A stretch of DNA of 64,000 bases. It comes from Virgibacillus_P tibetensis (GTDB taxonomy: Bacteria; Bacillota; Bacilli; Bacillales; Amphibacillaceae). Each line of letters starts with the position of its first letter. Within the stretch, counting starts at the first letter, position 1. The notes under the pieces were generated by a model. That model did not search any database. It saw only the letters and a program-made list of their open reading frames with translations, and had not been told where the DNA came from. The stretch spans positions 558,001-622,000 of the forward strand of contig NZ_JARZFX010000002.1 in assembly GCF_036026595.1 (NCBI RefSeq), written 5' to 3'. Below, piece by piece: positions 1 through 7,627 of the stretch. Position numbers and translations under genes: made by a program.

Positions 1-348
1 AATAGCAGCTGCAGCAGCAATAGCCGTCCCAGTTAAGGCAGAAAAGAAAATACTTGCCAAAACCACAACCATTGCTAGCCCACCTGGCAACGGCCCTACA
101 AGCGTTTTCGAGAAATCAATAAGTCTTTTCGAGATTCCTCCTTTTGTCATAATTTCACCAGCTAGAATAAACAATGGAACAGCAACTAACGTGAAGTTAT
201 TAATTCCACTAAAAACATTCCGCGGAACATTTATTAATAGATCAGGGTTAGTTAGCACAATCCCAAGAATTGACACAAATCCTAAACCAAAAGCAATTGG
301 TACCCTTAACATAATCAGTATGAATAATAAAACGACTAACCAAATCAT
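1..348 (-). CDS. dctM: TRAP transporter large permease DctM, N-terminal part (runs off the window)
   Basis: This is the first 116 codons of the large membrane subunit of a TRAP transporter, which takes up organic acids using the sodium gradient. The reading frame begins at the ATG ending at 348 and stays open to the window edge. The start MIWLVVLLFILIMLRVPIAF, followed by a hydrophobic stretch with VAVPLFILAGEIM and a later SALTGTAIAAAAA segment, is typical of DctM proteins. Its ATG overlaps the dctQ stop codon as ATGA, so the two subunits are translationally coupled. The gene is the last visible member of the minus-strand cassette starting at 4094. The full protein would be about 420 residues, so most of it lies outside the window. 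Confidence 0.9.
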   Translation of the reverse strand, partial: MIWLVVLLFILIMLRVPIAFGLGFVSILGIVLTNPDLLINVPRNVFSGINNFTLVAVPLFILAGEIMTKGGISKRLIDFSKTLVGPLPGGLAMVVVLASIFFSALTGTAIAAAAAI

Positions 349-797
349 GAGAACACCTTCTTAATATGGAAATATAGCATAAATAATGCACTAACAGGTA
401 AAGCGAGGTAAACGTATGCTTTTTTAACAGGAAAGATCCCTATTATTTGCCCTGATTTAAAGTTATCCATTACCAGAATATATCCATAGTAAAGAAGTAC
501 GACAATCATCGTTCCAACTACAATAAATTCAAGTGTTTTTAATACAATCGAAAATAGCTTAGAAACATTTTCGTACAAATCAACCGTTAAGTGTTCGCTA
601 TTCTTGATAGCCAGTGCTGAACCAAACAAAATGCTATATACAAAGCTAATCATTAGTACTTCTTGAGACCAACTGAGCGGCTGTTGTATGACATATCGAA
701 AAACTACCTGTAGTAAAGTAATAAATACCGTAGCCGATAAACAGATTGTAGTTATGATTTCTAACAGTTTACCAAGAAGTGAATCTATTTTGGCCAT
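345..797 (-). CDS. dctQ: TRAP transporter small permease DctQ
   Basis: A 150-residue membrane protein with four predicted hydrophobic segments (about residues 12-32, 45-62, 85-107 and 128-146) and the family signature FRYVIQQPLSWSQEV near residue 33. It is the small membrane subunit that joins the large permease DctM in a TRAP organic-acid transporter. The start is supported by a GGAAGGGTG ribosome-binding site about 8 nt upstream. It overlaps dctM by 4 nt and follows the binding-protein gene after a 73-nt gap that holds a hairpin, which probably sets a lower level of the membrane subunits than of the binding protein. Confidence 0.92.
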   Translation of the reverse strand: MAKIDSLLGKLLEIITTICLSATVFITLLQVVFRYVIQQPLSWSQEVLMISFVYSILFGSALAIKNSEHLTVDLYENVSKLFSIVLKTLEFIVVGTMIVVLLYYGYILVMDNFKSGQIIGIFPVKKAYVYLALPVSALFMLYFHIKKVFS

Positions 798-823
798 AGT
801 GGTTCACCCTTCCTTAAATAAAA

Positions 824-854
824 TTGTCTCACAGGGATAATCCGTATGAGACAA
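824..854 (-). terminator. Hairpin between dctP and dctQ (attenuator or partial terminator)
   Basis: Arms TTGTCTCA (824-831) and TGAGACAA (847-854) form a perfect 8-bp stem. Read on the minus strand the stem is followed by TTTTATTT. It lies just after the stop of the binding-protein gene and before dctQ, a usual place for an attenuating or RNA-stabilising hairpin. Confidence 0.6.
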
Positions 855-870
855 CCTTATGTTCAATGTA

Positions 871-1863
871 TTAATTTTCTTCAATTCTTTTAATGAGATC
901 TTCTGGAACCTCTTCGCTTAAAGCATCTTTAACACTTTTTGTTTTTTCCTTGAAAGCCTCTCTGTCTGGTTCAGTAATTGTTATACCATTTTCTTTCATC
1001 TTATCGATAATTTCTTCTTCTTTATCAGCAAGAAATTGTCGTTGATATTCGGTAGTTTCATCAACTGCTGCTTGTATTGCTTCTTGATATTCTTGACTAA
1101 ATTCCTCCCATACTCCTTCATTCAGCAATACTACAGCAGGTGTATAAGCATGTGCAGTTAAAGCTATAAATTCTTGAACTTCATAAAATTTCATAGAGTC
1201 AATGGTTGGAAGAGGGTTTTCCTGGCCATCCACAACTCCTTGATCAAGTGCTGAATATAATTCATTAAAATCAACAGGTGTTGGGCTGATACCAAGAGCA
1301 TTCATATGGGTTTCCCAAACAGGAGCTGGTTGCACACGGACTTTTAGACCTTCTACATCCTCAGGAGTTAAAATTTCCCGTTTATCATTTGTTAAATGTC
1401 TGAATCCAACCTCCCAATATCCTAAACCTTTCAAGCTTTGATCTGCTCCAAGATTTAAAAGTTCCTTACCTATTTCTCCATCAAGCACACCGTAAACATG
1501 TTCCCTATCTTTAAATAAATAAGGAAGACCAAAAACATTCATTTTGGGAATTGTATTTGCAAGGGAACTATCAGCAGCTACTGTTGTCATTTCAACTGAT
1601 CCACCCATAACTTGTTCAATAACGTCCCCTTCACTTCCAAGTGTCCCATTTGGATGAATCTCAACCTTAATTTCACCATTTGTTTTTTCCTCTACTAATT
1701 CTTTAAACTTTTCAGACGCAATATGATACTGATGTGTTTCAGAGCCAACATGAGCTAACTTAAGTGTAGTACCTCCGCCCTCACTACCACTTGATTCAGA
1801 ACTACAAGCTGTTACCACCAAAACTAATACTGTAAATAAACTAATTAAAAAAGTATTCTTCAT
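871..1863 (-). CDS. dctP: TRAP transporter substrate-binding lipoprotein DctP
   Basis: A 330-residue extracytoplasmic binding protein. The N-terminus is a lipoprotein signal: a hydrophobic run ends in VVTAC, with the lipidated Cys at residue 20, then a Ser/Gly/Glu-rich linker. The family features are visible: AHVGSETHQYHIASEKFKE at the start of the mature domain, LKVRVQPAPVW with the Arg that usually binds the substrate carboxylate, and ELYSALDQGVVDGQENP. It delivers an organic acid to the DctQM membrane complex. It follows the nitrilase-like gene by 21 nt in the same cassette, so the substrate is probably an amide or acid handled by the two upstream enzymes. The actual ligand cannot be read from the sequence. 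Confidence 0.92.
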   Translation of the reverse strand: MKNTFLISLFTVLVLVVTACSSESSGSEGGGTTLKLAHVGSETHQYHIASEKFKELVEEKTNGEIKVEIHPNGTLGSEGDVIEQVMGGSVEMTTVAADSSLANTIPKMNVFGLPYLFKDREHVYGVLDGEIGKELLNLGADQSLKGLGYWEVGFRHLTNDKREILTPEDVEGLKVRVQPAPVWETHMNALGISPTPVDFNELYSALDQGVVDGQENPLPTIDSMKFYEVQEFIALTAHAYTPAVVLLNEGVWEEFSQEYQEAIQAAVDETTEYQRQFLADKEEEIIDKMKENGITITEPDREAFKEKTKSVKDALSEEVPEDLIKRIEEN

Positions 1864-1884
1864 TTTAACTAACCAAACTCCTCT

Positions 1885-2682
1885 CTATAGTCCTTGTTTA
1901 TATAGATGTGGTACCCTACTACTAAAAATAGGCACTTCGTTTCTTGCCTGTTTAACATCTCCTAGATCAAGCTGGATTGCTAAGGTTTCTTCTATCTCGT
2001 CTGAGCCCTCTTTTAAAATATTTCCCCAAGGGTCTATTACCATCGAGGTTCCACAAAAACGCACTCCATCATAAGATCCAACTCTATTAGAAGAAATAAC
2101 ATACATTTGGTTCTCAATTGCTCTTGCTAATTGAAGGTATCTCCAGTGACTTGTTCTAGCATCAGGCCATTCAGCAACTATATGTAATACTTCAGCCCCT
2201 TCAAGTGCTAATGTTCTGATAATTTCAGGAAAACGTAAATCATAACAAATGATTAACCCCATTTTTACACCTTCAAGTTCAAACACTTGAGGGACATGTG
2301 CACCCCCAGTTAAAAAGTTATGTTCATTTAACATTGGCACAAGGTGAACTTTGTCGTATTCATAAACTAGATTGCCAGTGCGGTCAAAAACAAAAGAGGA
2401 ATTATAAAATTTACCACCAACTTTATTTGCAACAGACCCCCCTATTATATTTACATTTAATTTCACCGCTAAATCTCTTAAAAAGCTTTTAGTAGATGTT
2501 CCATTAATATCAGCAACTTGTTCCAAAGAGTTTAGCGTATAAGCAGTTGTCCACATTTCAGGCAAAACTACTATATCAGGCTTATTCTTTTTAACCTCTA
2601 ATTCCATCCACTCTTTAACTTTCATCCTATTTTTTTCTGGATTACCAGGATAGATATCCATTTGATAGATTGAATACTTCAT
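1885..2682 (-). CDS. Carbon-nitrogen hydrolase (nitrilase superfamily amidase)
   Basis: A 265-residue soluble enzyme of the nitrilase superfamily, which hydrolyses non-peptide C-N bonds (amides, carbamoyl groups or omega-amides) through a Cys-Glu-Lys triad. All three residues are present: Glu42 in VVLPEMW, Lys111 in YDKVHL and Cys146 in LIICYDLRFPE; a second Glu (120) follows the Lys motif as in the family. Length is normal. An AGGAGGTGATCTG site in front of the ATG supports the start. It lies 11 nt downstream of the DUF2848 gene and upstream of a TRAP binding protein, so I infer that it deamidates a compound imported by that transporter. A second, different nitrilase-family enzyme is at 31.5 kb. 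Confidence 0.88.
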   Translation of the reverse strand: MKYSIYQMDIYPGNPEKNRMKVKEWMELEVKKNKPDIVVLPEMWTTAYTLNSLEQVADINGTSTKSFLRDLAVKLNVNIIGGSVANKVGGKFYNSSFVFDRTGNLVYEYDKVHLVPMLNEHNFLTGGAHVPQVFELEGVKMGLIICYDLRFPEIIRTLALEGAEVLHIVAEWPDARTSHWRYLQLARAIENQMYVISSNRVGSYDGVRFCGTSMVIDPWGNILKEGSDEIEETLAIQLDLGDVKQARNEVPIFSSRVPHLYKQGL

Positions 2683-2693
2683 CAGATCACCTC

Positions 2694-3389
2694 CTAATTA
2701 ATAAGATTTTTAATCTCGTATTCTGCTGTAATAGTATCTTCATTAACAGGATCAGATAATGTCATTCTGAATTTTTCCCCAAATTTGAATCCATCAACCA
2801 ATGGAACGGTACCTGAAAAGACAATACTATAGGTTAAAGGTACTTCTTTCTTCTTAAGATATGCTTTTATATTATCTAAAGAGATAATTGCAGATATTGC
2901 ATTTTTTTGATATGGTTGCCACTTTCCTTTAACGGAGACTTCTGAAGATAACTCCAATTGATCCCAATGATCAATCACATCACCGATCACCCATGCCTTC
3001 TTAGCAAACGGTTTATCACATACTTGTTTCGACTTATTTATATCAACTGTTTCTAAAGACCGGTCAGTATGATCACTCCCAACACTTAGGAAACACTCGT
3101 CTTCTGATTCTCCAAATATTAATACAATTTCAGCTTCCCCACTAGTTTGACCACCAATAACCTCTATTACTTCTTCCTGGTTTAAGTTACTAACGCCCAC
3201 AGGATATAACGATGGCACTTCAGTTGGTTCGGGTACCCCAATTTCAGCAAGTTCCTTTATATGTTCAAGTGTTTTATCTCTGTCTCTACCTGTATACCCG
3301 ATACAATAAGCTCTATTAATTGTAAGTTCTTTCTTTTCTCCATTTACCTCGAGCTGATAAGAAGAATTCTTTAAGTATGATTGTTCCAA
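2694..3389 (-). CDS. DUF2848 family protein (FAH-like fold suspected)
   Basis: A 231-residue protein recognised by the DUF2848 pattern: CIGYTGRD near residue 29, a central VGSDHTDRSLE near 103 followed by SKQVCDKPFA, and the end-region FSGTVPLVDGFKFGEKF. The family has no settled biochemistry; the late segment (FSGTVPL...G..F) resembles the active region of fumarylacetoacetate-hydrolase proteins, so a hydrolase or decarboxylase role on a keto acid is plausible but only inferred. The start is a TTG with AGGAGG seven bases upstream. The gene is first after the regulator in a cassette with a nitrilase-like amidase and a TRAP transporter. Confidence 0.8.
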   Translation of the reverse strand: MEQSYLKNSSYQLEVNGEKKELTINRAYCIGYTGRDRDKTLEHIKELAEIGVPEPTEVPSLYPVGVSNLNQEEVIEVIGGQTSGEAEIVLIFGESEDECFLSVGSDHTDRSLETVDINKSKQVCDKPFAKKAWVIGDVIDHWDQLELSSEVSVKGKWQPYQKNAISAIISLDNIKAYLKKKEVPLTYSIVFSGTVPLVDGFKFGEKFRMTLSDPVNEDTITAEYEIKNLIN

Positions 3390-3425
3390 AATAAAACCTC
3401 CTATTTATTGGCCTTTCCAAAAAAA

Positions 3426-4094
3426 TTACTCATCTTTTTCAAGTTTTACATTTGCCTTTGTAATCTCTAGATGTTTCTTGAGTAAATCGGCAGCTTCATA
3501 ACCATTATTGTTCTCCAATGCATGTATAATTTCTGTATGTTCTTTAATTACTTCAACCATTCTTCCTTCCTTCATTAACGCGTTATGTCCTATTAAGCGT
3601 GTAAGGTTATACATTTCCTGCAGAATTTGATCTAATAAATTTTGATCTGAATACTTCATAATTTGCCGGTGAAAATCCTGATCCAATTCTACATATTTTA
3701 CTCGATCATCATTCTTAATTACTCGCTCTTGTTCTGATACAATTTCTTTAAGTTTTTGAACTTGCTCTTTTGTAACCTTTCCAGCTAGTTGTCTTATTCC
3801 TTCTGTTTCAACTGAAATCCTCAAATAAATGATTTGGTTTTTCTCATTTTCTGTGATTTCACGTACATGAAACCCTTTTCTAGGAACATGTACTAATAAA
3901 CCTTCTTTTGTTAAATCAGCTACTGCTTCCCGGATAGGTGTTCGCGATGTCCCTAATATTTCAGAGAGCATCGTTTCAGTAAGTAATTTTTGATTATCTA
4001 TTGATCCGTTAAGAATAGCCTTTTTCAACTCATCATAAACAATTTCTTTTGTTGTTTTTTTCTTTGCAAGCGGTTTCATATTTATTTTCTTCAT
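3426..4094 (-). CDS. GntR family regulator with FCD domain
   Basis: A 222-residue regulator. Residues about 12-80 form the GntR winged helix (EIVYDELKKAILNGSI, LTETMLSEILGTSRTPIREA). Residues about 90-215 form the helical FCD ligand domain, with the metal-binding pattern visible as DQDFHRQI and the late His residues in IGHN and KEHTEII. Such proteins usually repress a neighbouring catabolic operon and release DNA on binding an acid inducer. It precedes the DUF2848-nitrilase-TRAP genes on the same strand and has a near-perfect palindrome just upstream of its own start, so auto-regulation and control of the whole cassette are likely. Confidence 0.9.
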   Translation of the reverse strand: MKKINMKPLAKKKTTKEIVYDELKKAILNGSIDNQKLLTETMLSEILGTSRTPIREAVADLTKEGLLVHVPRKGFHVREITENEKNQIIYLRISVETEGIRQLAGKVTKEQVQKLKEIVSEQERVIKNDDRVKYVELDQDFHRQIMKYSDQNLLDQILQEMYNLTRLIGHNALMKEGRMVEVIKEHTEIIHALENNNGYEAADLLKKHLEITKANVKLEKDE

Positions 4095-4107
4095 TTTTAG
4101 ACCTCAC

Positions 4108-4132
4108 TACAATGTATAGTGTATACATTGTA
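4108..4132. promoter_or_regulatory. Operator palindrome for the FCD-GntR regulator
   Basis: TACAATGTATA and TATACATTGTA form perfect 11-bp arms around GTG, with the inner arm edge 14 nt upstream of the gntR start codon. A further partial repeat (ACATTGTAG) follows at once to 4140. The size, symmetry and place fit the operators of FCD-type GntR proteins, and binding here would control the whole minus-strand cassette. Confidence 0.75.
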
Positions 4133-4140
4133 CATTGTAG

Positions 4141-4457
4141 TTATTTGAATTGTCAATATAAAACATTGTTTTGTTCGAAAAAATGGACAAAAAATTTTGT
4201 TGCTAGTGAAGAAAGGGTGAATTTAATAGTAATAATATTATAAGAATAGCCTAGTAGACAGGCGTCGTTACAATGGAAAAACTGACTAACTTTGAGTTTA
4301 CCTACAAGTAGATTTATTGAAGGCTGAAGGCAATCCACTAATAAAATCTGCACTCATAACTAAGTCGACATCCGTTAAAATTCCATATATGCCCAGAATA
4401 ACGCAAAAACAAAACACTCCCTAGAAAGGAAATGAGCCTGATTGCTTCTCTTCCACT
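4141..4457. other. Spacer without a recognisable gene
   Basis: I see no supported gene in this AT-rich spacer; the short open frames lack ribosome-binding sites and family likeness. The stretch near 4381-4405 (ATATGCCCAGAATAACGC) resembles sequences near 33000 and 49118 and may be a worn copy of a dispersed repeat. Confidence 0.4.
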
Positions 4458-4490
4458 TAGTAATAGCCAACTTTCATGGTCCTCAAAAGT

Positions 4491-5372
4491 TTATATAATG
4501 TGAACCCGATCCTTCACCCGGTGATACCGAATACTTGTAGGGTCATCCGGAGCCAGCCCTGAACATTTGAAAATGCCAATGAAGCGGTACCGGTTCTTGC
4601 CTAGGTTGTCTTTGTACTTGGCGAATACCGCTCTTTGTTGATTCTGATCGACTTCTTTCTGAAAGAGCGTTTTTCGGCTTTCTACAATCTCAGCGGATTC
4701 ATGCGATTCATCGATATACGACCAGTCTGGAGCTAACGTATTAATCCAGCCCTTCGCCACAGATTTTTTCACTCCATCAACTTCTATCGACAACTTTGGG
4801 CACCATAGCCACGTATTATCATACACTCTGAAATAACTCTTTTGATACCGTTGCGCCTGTTTTCCAAAAATGGTATTTGCGATATCTTTGATGTCGTTAA
4901 ACGAGATCTCATTATAAATGCTCAGAACATCGCTCTTCTTCAGCTCCGCAAGTTGTTCCTCATACGTGAGCCAGTGCAAAACTTTTTTCGATGCATGTTC
5001 CCGGATTGTTTTCACGACTTCATTAATCTCTTTATCAATAGCTTCAATGGATTGTGTCGCATCTACTCTTAAACAGAGAAAATCATCAATGACCTCTTCT
5101 GAGATAGATGCAATGATATCATCCATTCTGAGCTCATCCGCTTCTGTCTGTTGTTTGTGGTGTGCTTCATCCACTTCAACTTCGATATGTAATTGAGGAA
5201 AGTAAAGATCCATTAATGCAAAGGATCCGTTCGCACGTTTGACGTACTGTTGACTTACAGGGAAGATATTCAAGTTATCAAGTTTATGCCAGATGGCGGT
5301 TAATATATAATTCTCATAGTCTTTTCGTTTTGTCCGAGAAAAAGTCCGTACTAAATAATCGCGTTTGTTCAT
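4491..5372 (-). CDS. AbaSI/PvuRts1I-like modification-dependent (type IV) endonuclease
   Basis: A 293-residue protein resembling enzymes that cut DNA beside 5-hydroxymethyl- or glucosyl-hydroxymethyl-cytosine and so restrict phages with modified DNA. The N-terminal half looks like the Vsr-like nuclease domain: TFSRTKRKDYENYI at 10-23, then Asp55 in LMDLYFPQ and the E66-V-D68-E-A-H-H cluster, which match the catalytic region. The C-terminal part has WLWCPKL and NRYRFIGIFK, as expected for the SRA-like base-flipping domain that reads the modified base. Length matches the family. A likely start is the second of two close ATG codons, 10 nt after AAGGGG. A near-identical copy with a premature stop lies at 47.7 kb. 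Activity is inferred from memory of the family, not from alignment. Confidence 0.78.
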   Translation of the reverse strand: MNKRDYLVRTFSRTKRKDYENYILTAIWHKLDNLNIFPVSQQYVKRANGSFALMDLYFPQLHIEVEVDEAHHKQQTEADELRMDDIIASISEEVIDDFLCLRVDATQSIEAIDKEINEVVKTIREHASKKVLHWLTYEEQLAELKKSDVLSIYNEISFNDIKDIANTIFGKQAQRYQKSYFRVYDNTWLWCPKLSIEVDGVKKSVAKGWINTLAPDWSYIDESHESAEIVESRKTLFQKEVDQNQQRAVFAKYKDNLGKNRYRFIGIFKCSGLAPDDPTSIRYHRVKDRVHII

Positions 5373-5561
5373 CCATGGCCAGCCCCTTTAACGTTCAATA
5401 TACTGATTTCTATTATACTATGTAGCACTCCTTTCCCTATCATGCCTTCAAAAAAAGAAACCTGCCATTAATAAAATGTACCCTATAGAGTAGACACTTA
5501 AAAATGTCTATCCTATAGGGTACTTTTGTTTATAATAGAGAGATGCTAGGGAGGTTGAAAT

Positions 5562-5990
5562 ATGACGAAGAAATTATTTAGTAAACAAGAACAGAACCAG
5601 CTTGCATGTAGTCCTTGTGTAGTGGCTGTTAGTGAAAAGGGAATTACTTATAAAGATGAATTTAAAAAACACTATATTGCAGAAAATGAAAAAGGAAAAG
5701 GTACAAGAGAAATCTTTGAAGAGGCTGGTTTAGATGTAGAGCTAATCGGCTTAGTTCGCGTTATTTCTTCTGGAAAGCGTTGGCGAAAAACATATCGTGA
5801 AAAAGGCATCAATGGATTAGTAGATACACGGAAAGAGATGTCAGGACGACCCTTAGAACGAGAATTGAGTTTAGAAGAAAAGTATGCACGGTTAGAGGCT
5901 AAAAATCGATTATTACAAGCAGAAAATGAACTATTAAAAAAGGTCGATCTACTCGAAAGGCAGATGATGAAAAAGAAATCCAACTCATAA
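5562..5990 (+). CDS. IS3-family transposase OrfA (helix-turn-helix part)
   Basis: A 142-residue protein whose middle (about 25-70) is a helix-turn-helix DNA-binding region and whose C-terminal third is a leucine-zipper coiled coil (LEAKNRLLQAENELLKK). OrfA binds the IS ends. The heptamer AAAAAAG at 5936-5942 lies near the end of the gene; a -1 shift there continues as GRSTRKADDEKEIQLIKEH and runs into OrfB, giving the active OrfAB transposase. A GGGAGG ribosome-binding site lies about 8 nt before the ATG. Confidence 0.88.
   Translation: MTKKLFSKQEQNQLACSPCVVAVSEKGITYKDEFKKHYIAENEKGKGTREIFEEAGLDVELIGLVRVISSGKRWRKTYREKGINGLVDTRKEMSGRPLERELSLEEKYARLEAKNRLLQAENELLKKVDLLERQMMKKKSNS
5936..5942 (+). 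other. Programmed -1 frameshift site of the IS transposase
   Basis: The run AAAAAAG fits the X-XXY-YYZ slippery pattern and joins the orfA frame to the -1 frame of orfB, where the reading stays open to the end of orfB. This is the usual way IS3-family elements make the fused transposase. Confidence 0.75.
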
Positions 5991-6007
5991 AGGAACATAA
6001 ATTCCAA

Positions 6008-6895
6008 TTGATCCATGACACTATCGAAAAATATCAATTAAAGCGAATGGTTCACTTCCTATGTAAATTAATTGGTGTATCTCGCTCTGGCTACTATAAC
6101 TATTATACAGAAAAGGCGAAACAAAATCGTGCAGCACAGGATCAAGTAGATGAAGAAGTTAAGAATATCATTTTAAAGGCGTTCCATTATCGCCGTCGGA
6201 AGAAAGGTGCTCGTCAAATTAAGATGACCTTAGAAAATCAATTTAATATTACATACAATCTAAAACGGATTCGTCGTATAATGAAAAAATTTCATATTAT
6301 TTGTCCTATTCGAAAGGCAAATCCATATCGTAAAATGGCAAAAGCAACAAAGGAACATCGTACTTGTCCAAACATCCTTCAACGTCAATTTAAACAAGGT
6401 ATAGCCGGAAAAATATTATTAACCGATATCACTTATCTGACCTATAAACAAAGTAAACGTGCCTACTTATCTACGGTGAAAGACGCGGAAACAAATGAGA
6501 TTTTAGCCTATGATGTATCCGACAAAATTACGCTCGACATTGCATTAAATACTTTACATAAACTGAAACGAAATCACCCACGTTTAGCTGAAGATGCGTA
6601 TATCCATTCAGATCAAGGGTTTCATTATACAAATCCAGAGTTCCAAAAGCTTGTGAAGAAAATAGGTTTAGGTCAATCCATGTCACGTCGAGGAAACTGT
6701 TGGGATAATGCGCCTCAAGAATCATTCTTTGGACATTTTAAAGATGAGACAGATATAAAGGAATGCGAAGTACTTGAAGATGTGAAACGAGAAGTAAAAA
6801 GTTATATGACATATTATAACCATTATCGTGGACAATGGAATTTAAAAAAGATGCCTCCTGCAAAATACAGACAGCATCTTCTTCAAATTGACTAA
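6008..6895 (+). CDS. IS3-family transposase OrfB (DDE integrase core)
   Basis: A 295-residue rve-type catalytic domain. The acidic triad is visible: Asp in LLTDITYL near residue 140, Asp in IHSDQGFHY near 198 and Glu in APQESFFGHFK near 234. The N-terminal HTH_21-like region includes RRRKKGARQIKMTLE. No truncation is seen, so the element may still be active. The listed ATG is probably not the main start, because the frame is open upstream back to the slippery site and translation is expected as OrfAB. Confidence 0.9.
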   Translation: MIHDTIEKYQLKRMVHFLCKLIGVSRSGYYNYYTEKAKQNRAAQDQVDEEVKNIILKAFHYRRRKKGARQIKMTLENQFNITYNLKRIRRIMKKFHIICPIRKANPYRKMAKATKEHRTCPNILQRQFKQGIAGKILLTDITYLTYKQSKRAYLSTVKDAETNEILAYDVSDKITLDIALNTLHKLKRNHPRLAEDAYIHSDQGFHYTNPEFQKLVKKIGLGQSMSRRGNCWDNAPQESFFGHFKDETDIKECEVLEDVKREVKSYMTYYNHYRGQWNLKKMPPAKYRQHLLQID

Positions 6896-6944
6896 AGACT
6901 TTTTTACAAGTGTCCTTTACAAAGGGTACATTTTATAAGACAGG

Positions 6945-7120
6945 TGCGCAGTCAAAGTACTTTATGGTTTTATGAATCGATAATAAATCGATAATGATAT
7001 AAATATTTCAGCTCATTCGGCCGTGGCGATGAACAGTTTCATCTCCCCTTTCTTCATTAATGGTTTGATGACCACATTATCCAAGTGCGCGATGAAATAA
7101 ACATTCGTTCATTGATGTAA
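6945..7120 (-). pseudogene. Worn copy of the small ORF found intact at 48.7 kb
   Basis: On the minus strand the sequence can be read as YINERMFISS, then after a one-base shift VVIKPLMKKGEMKL, which matches the ORF at 48695-48898 (YINEQMVISS, VVIKQLMKEGEMKL). Frame breaks and an early stop show decay. In the undisturbed arrangement it lies directly upstream of the endonuclease gene; here the IS element separates the two. Confidence 0.6.
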
Positions 7121-7124
7121 TTTT

Positions 7125-7525
7125 ACTATACTTTTTGCCTTATAAATAAATGTTTCTAATTTCCCTTGTAATTCCCGATCACTCTCTTTCAGAAGGTTTT
7201 GTAGCAGATTCTCTATCCTTTATGAAGGCTAATACAGCACCCCTTTCTCACGCGCATAGTCATACTCCTTTTCCGTATAAGCAATCCCTTTGTTAGTAAC
7301 CGAACCATATCGATGACCTAGTATTAAAACATAATAATCACTAATATCTATAGTTATCTTAATAACAGTCCACTGATCATCATCACCAGCACTAAACATT
7401 CCCATGCCTATGGGAAATTGATACATTGATTATATTGTTTCTGTAACTCTATTCCGTGCTTCCATTAAATCTGTATACGTAGAACTAATAAATATTTGGT
7501 ACTCTTATTAACATCCATAAGACAC
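7125..7525 (-). pseudogene. Broken DUF4062-domain gene (N-terminal part)
   Basis: Three minus-strand frames together read QIFISSTYTDLMEARNRVTE (about 7445-7510), then FPIGMGMFSAGDDDQW, YVLILGHRYGSV and YTEKEYDYAREKG (7229-7426), then VLAFIKDRESATKPSERE. These are the successive motifs of the DUF4062 domain, a TIR/nucleotide-binding-like N-terminal module of large effector proteins. A stop near 7429 and frame changes break it, and the 3' part is missing at the junction with the duplicated segment. It is probably a remnant of a larger signalling or defence gene. Confidence 0.7.
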
Positions 7526-7627
7526 CTCACAATCAATACTTATATATGACTTTTATATTCCATCAAAAATACACCTGTATTCTAAAGTAACAGGGTCTAA
7601 CACCTATCATCAACAAAACTAGTTTTT

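Larger units (their letters stand above)
5472..6935 (+). mobile_element. IS3-family (IS150-like) insertion sequence, apparently complete
   Basis: A 1464-bp element bounded by inverted ends beginning TAAAATGTACCC on the left and ending GGGTACATTTTA on the right. It is flanked by a 3-bp direct repeat TAA (5469-5471 and 6936-6938), the usual target duplication size in this family. It holds overlapping orfA and orfB with a slippery heptamer between them. Just inside the left end a near-perfect hairpin (GTACCCTATAG ... CTATAGGGTAC, about 5479-5524) precedes orfA. It sits inside copy 1 of the duplicated endonuclease segment, upstream of the endonuclease promoter region. Confidence 0.88.
4458..7117. 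repeat. Duplicated endonuclease segment, copy 1 (interrupted by an IS element)
   Basis: From 4458 to about 5449 and again from about 6939 to 7117 the sequence matches 47683-48843 with few changes. The shared segment carries the AbaSI-like endonuclease gene, its promoter region and the C-terminal end of a small upstream ORF. Copy 1 is split by the IS element at 5472-6935 and holds about 26 extra bases (5450-5471) that copy 2 lacks. Sequences outside the limits do not match, so this is a discrete duplicated or mobile unit of about 1.16 kb. Confidence 0.85.

Noticed and set aside
2298..2492. Plus-strand open frame inside the nitrilase gene
   Set aside because: It is antisense to a clearly coding region, lacks a ribosome-binding site and shows no family likeness.
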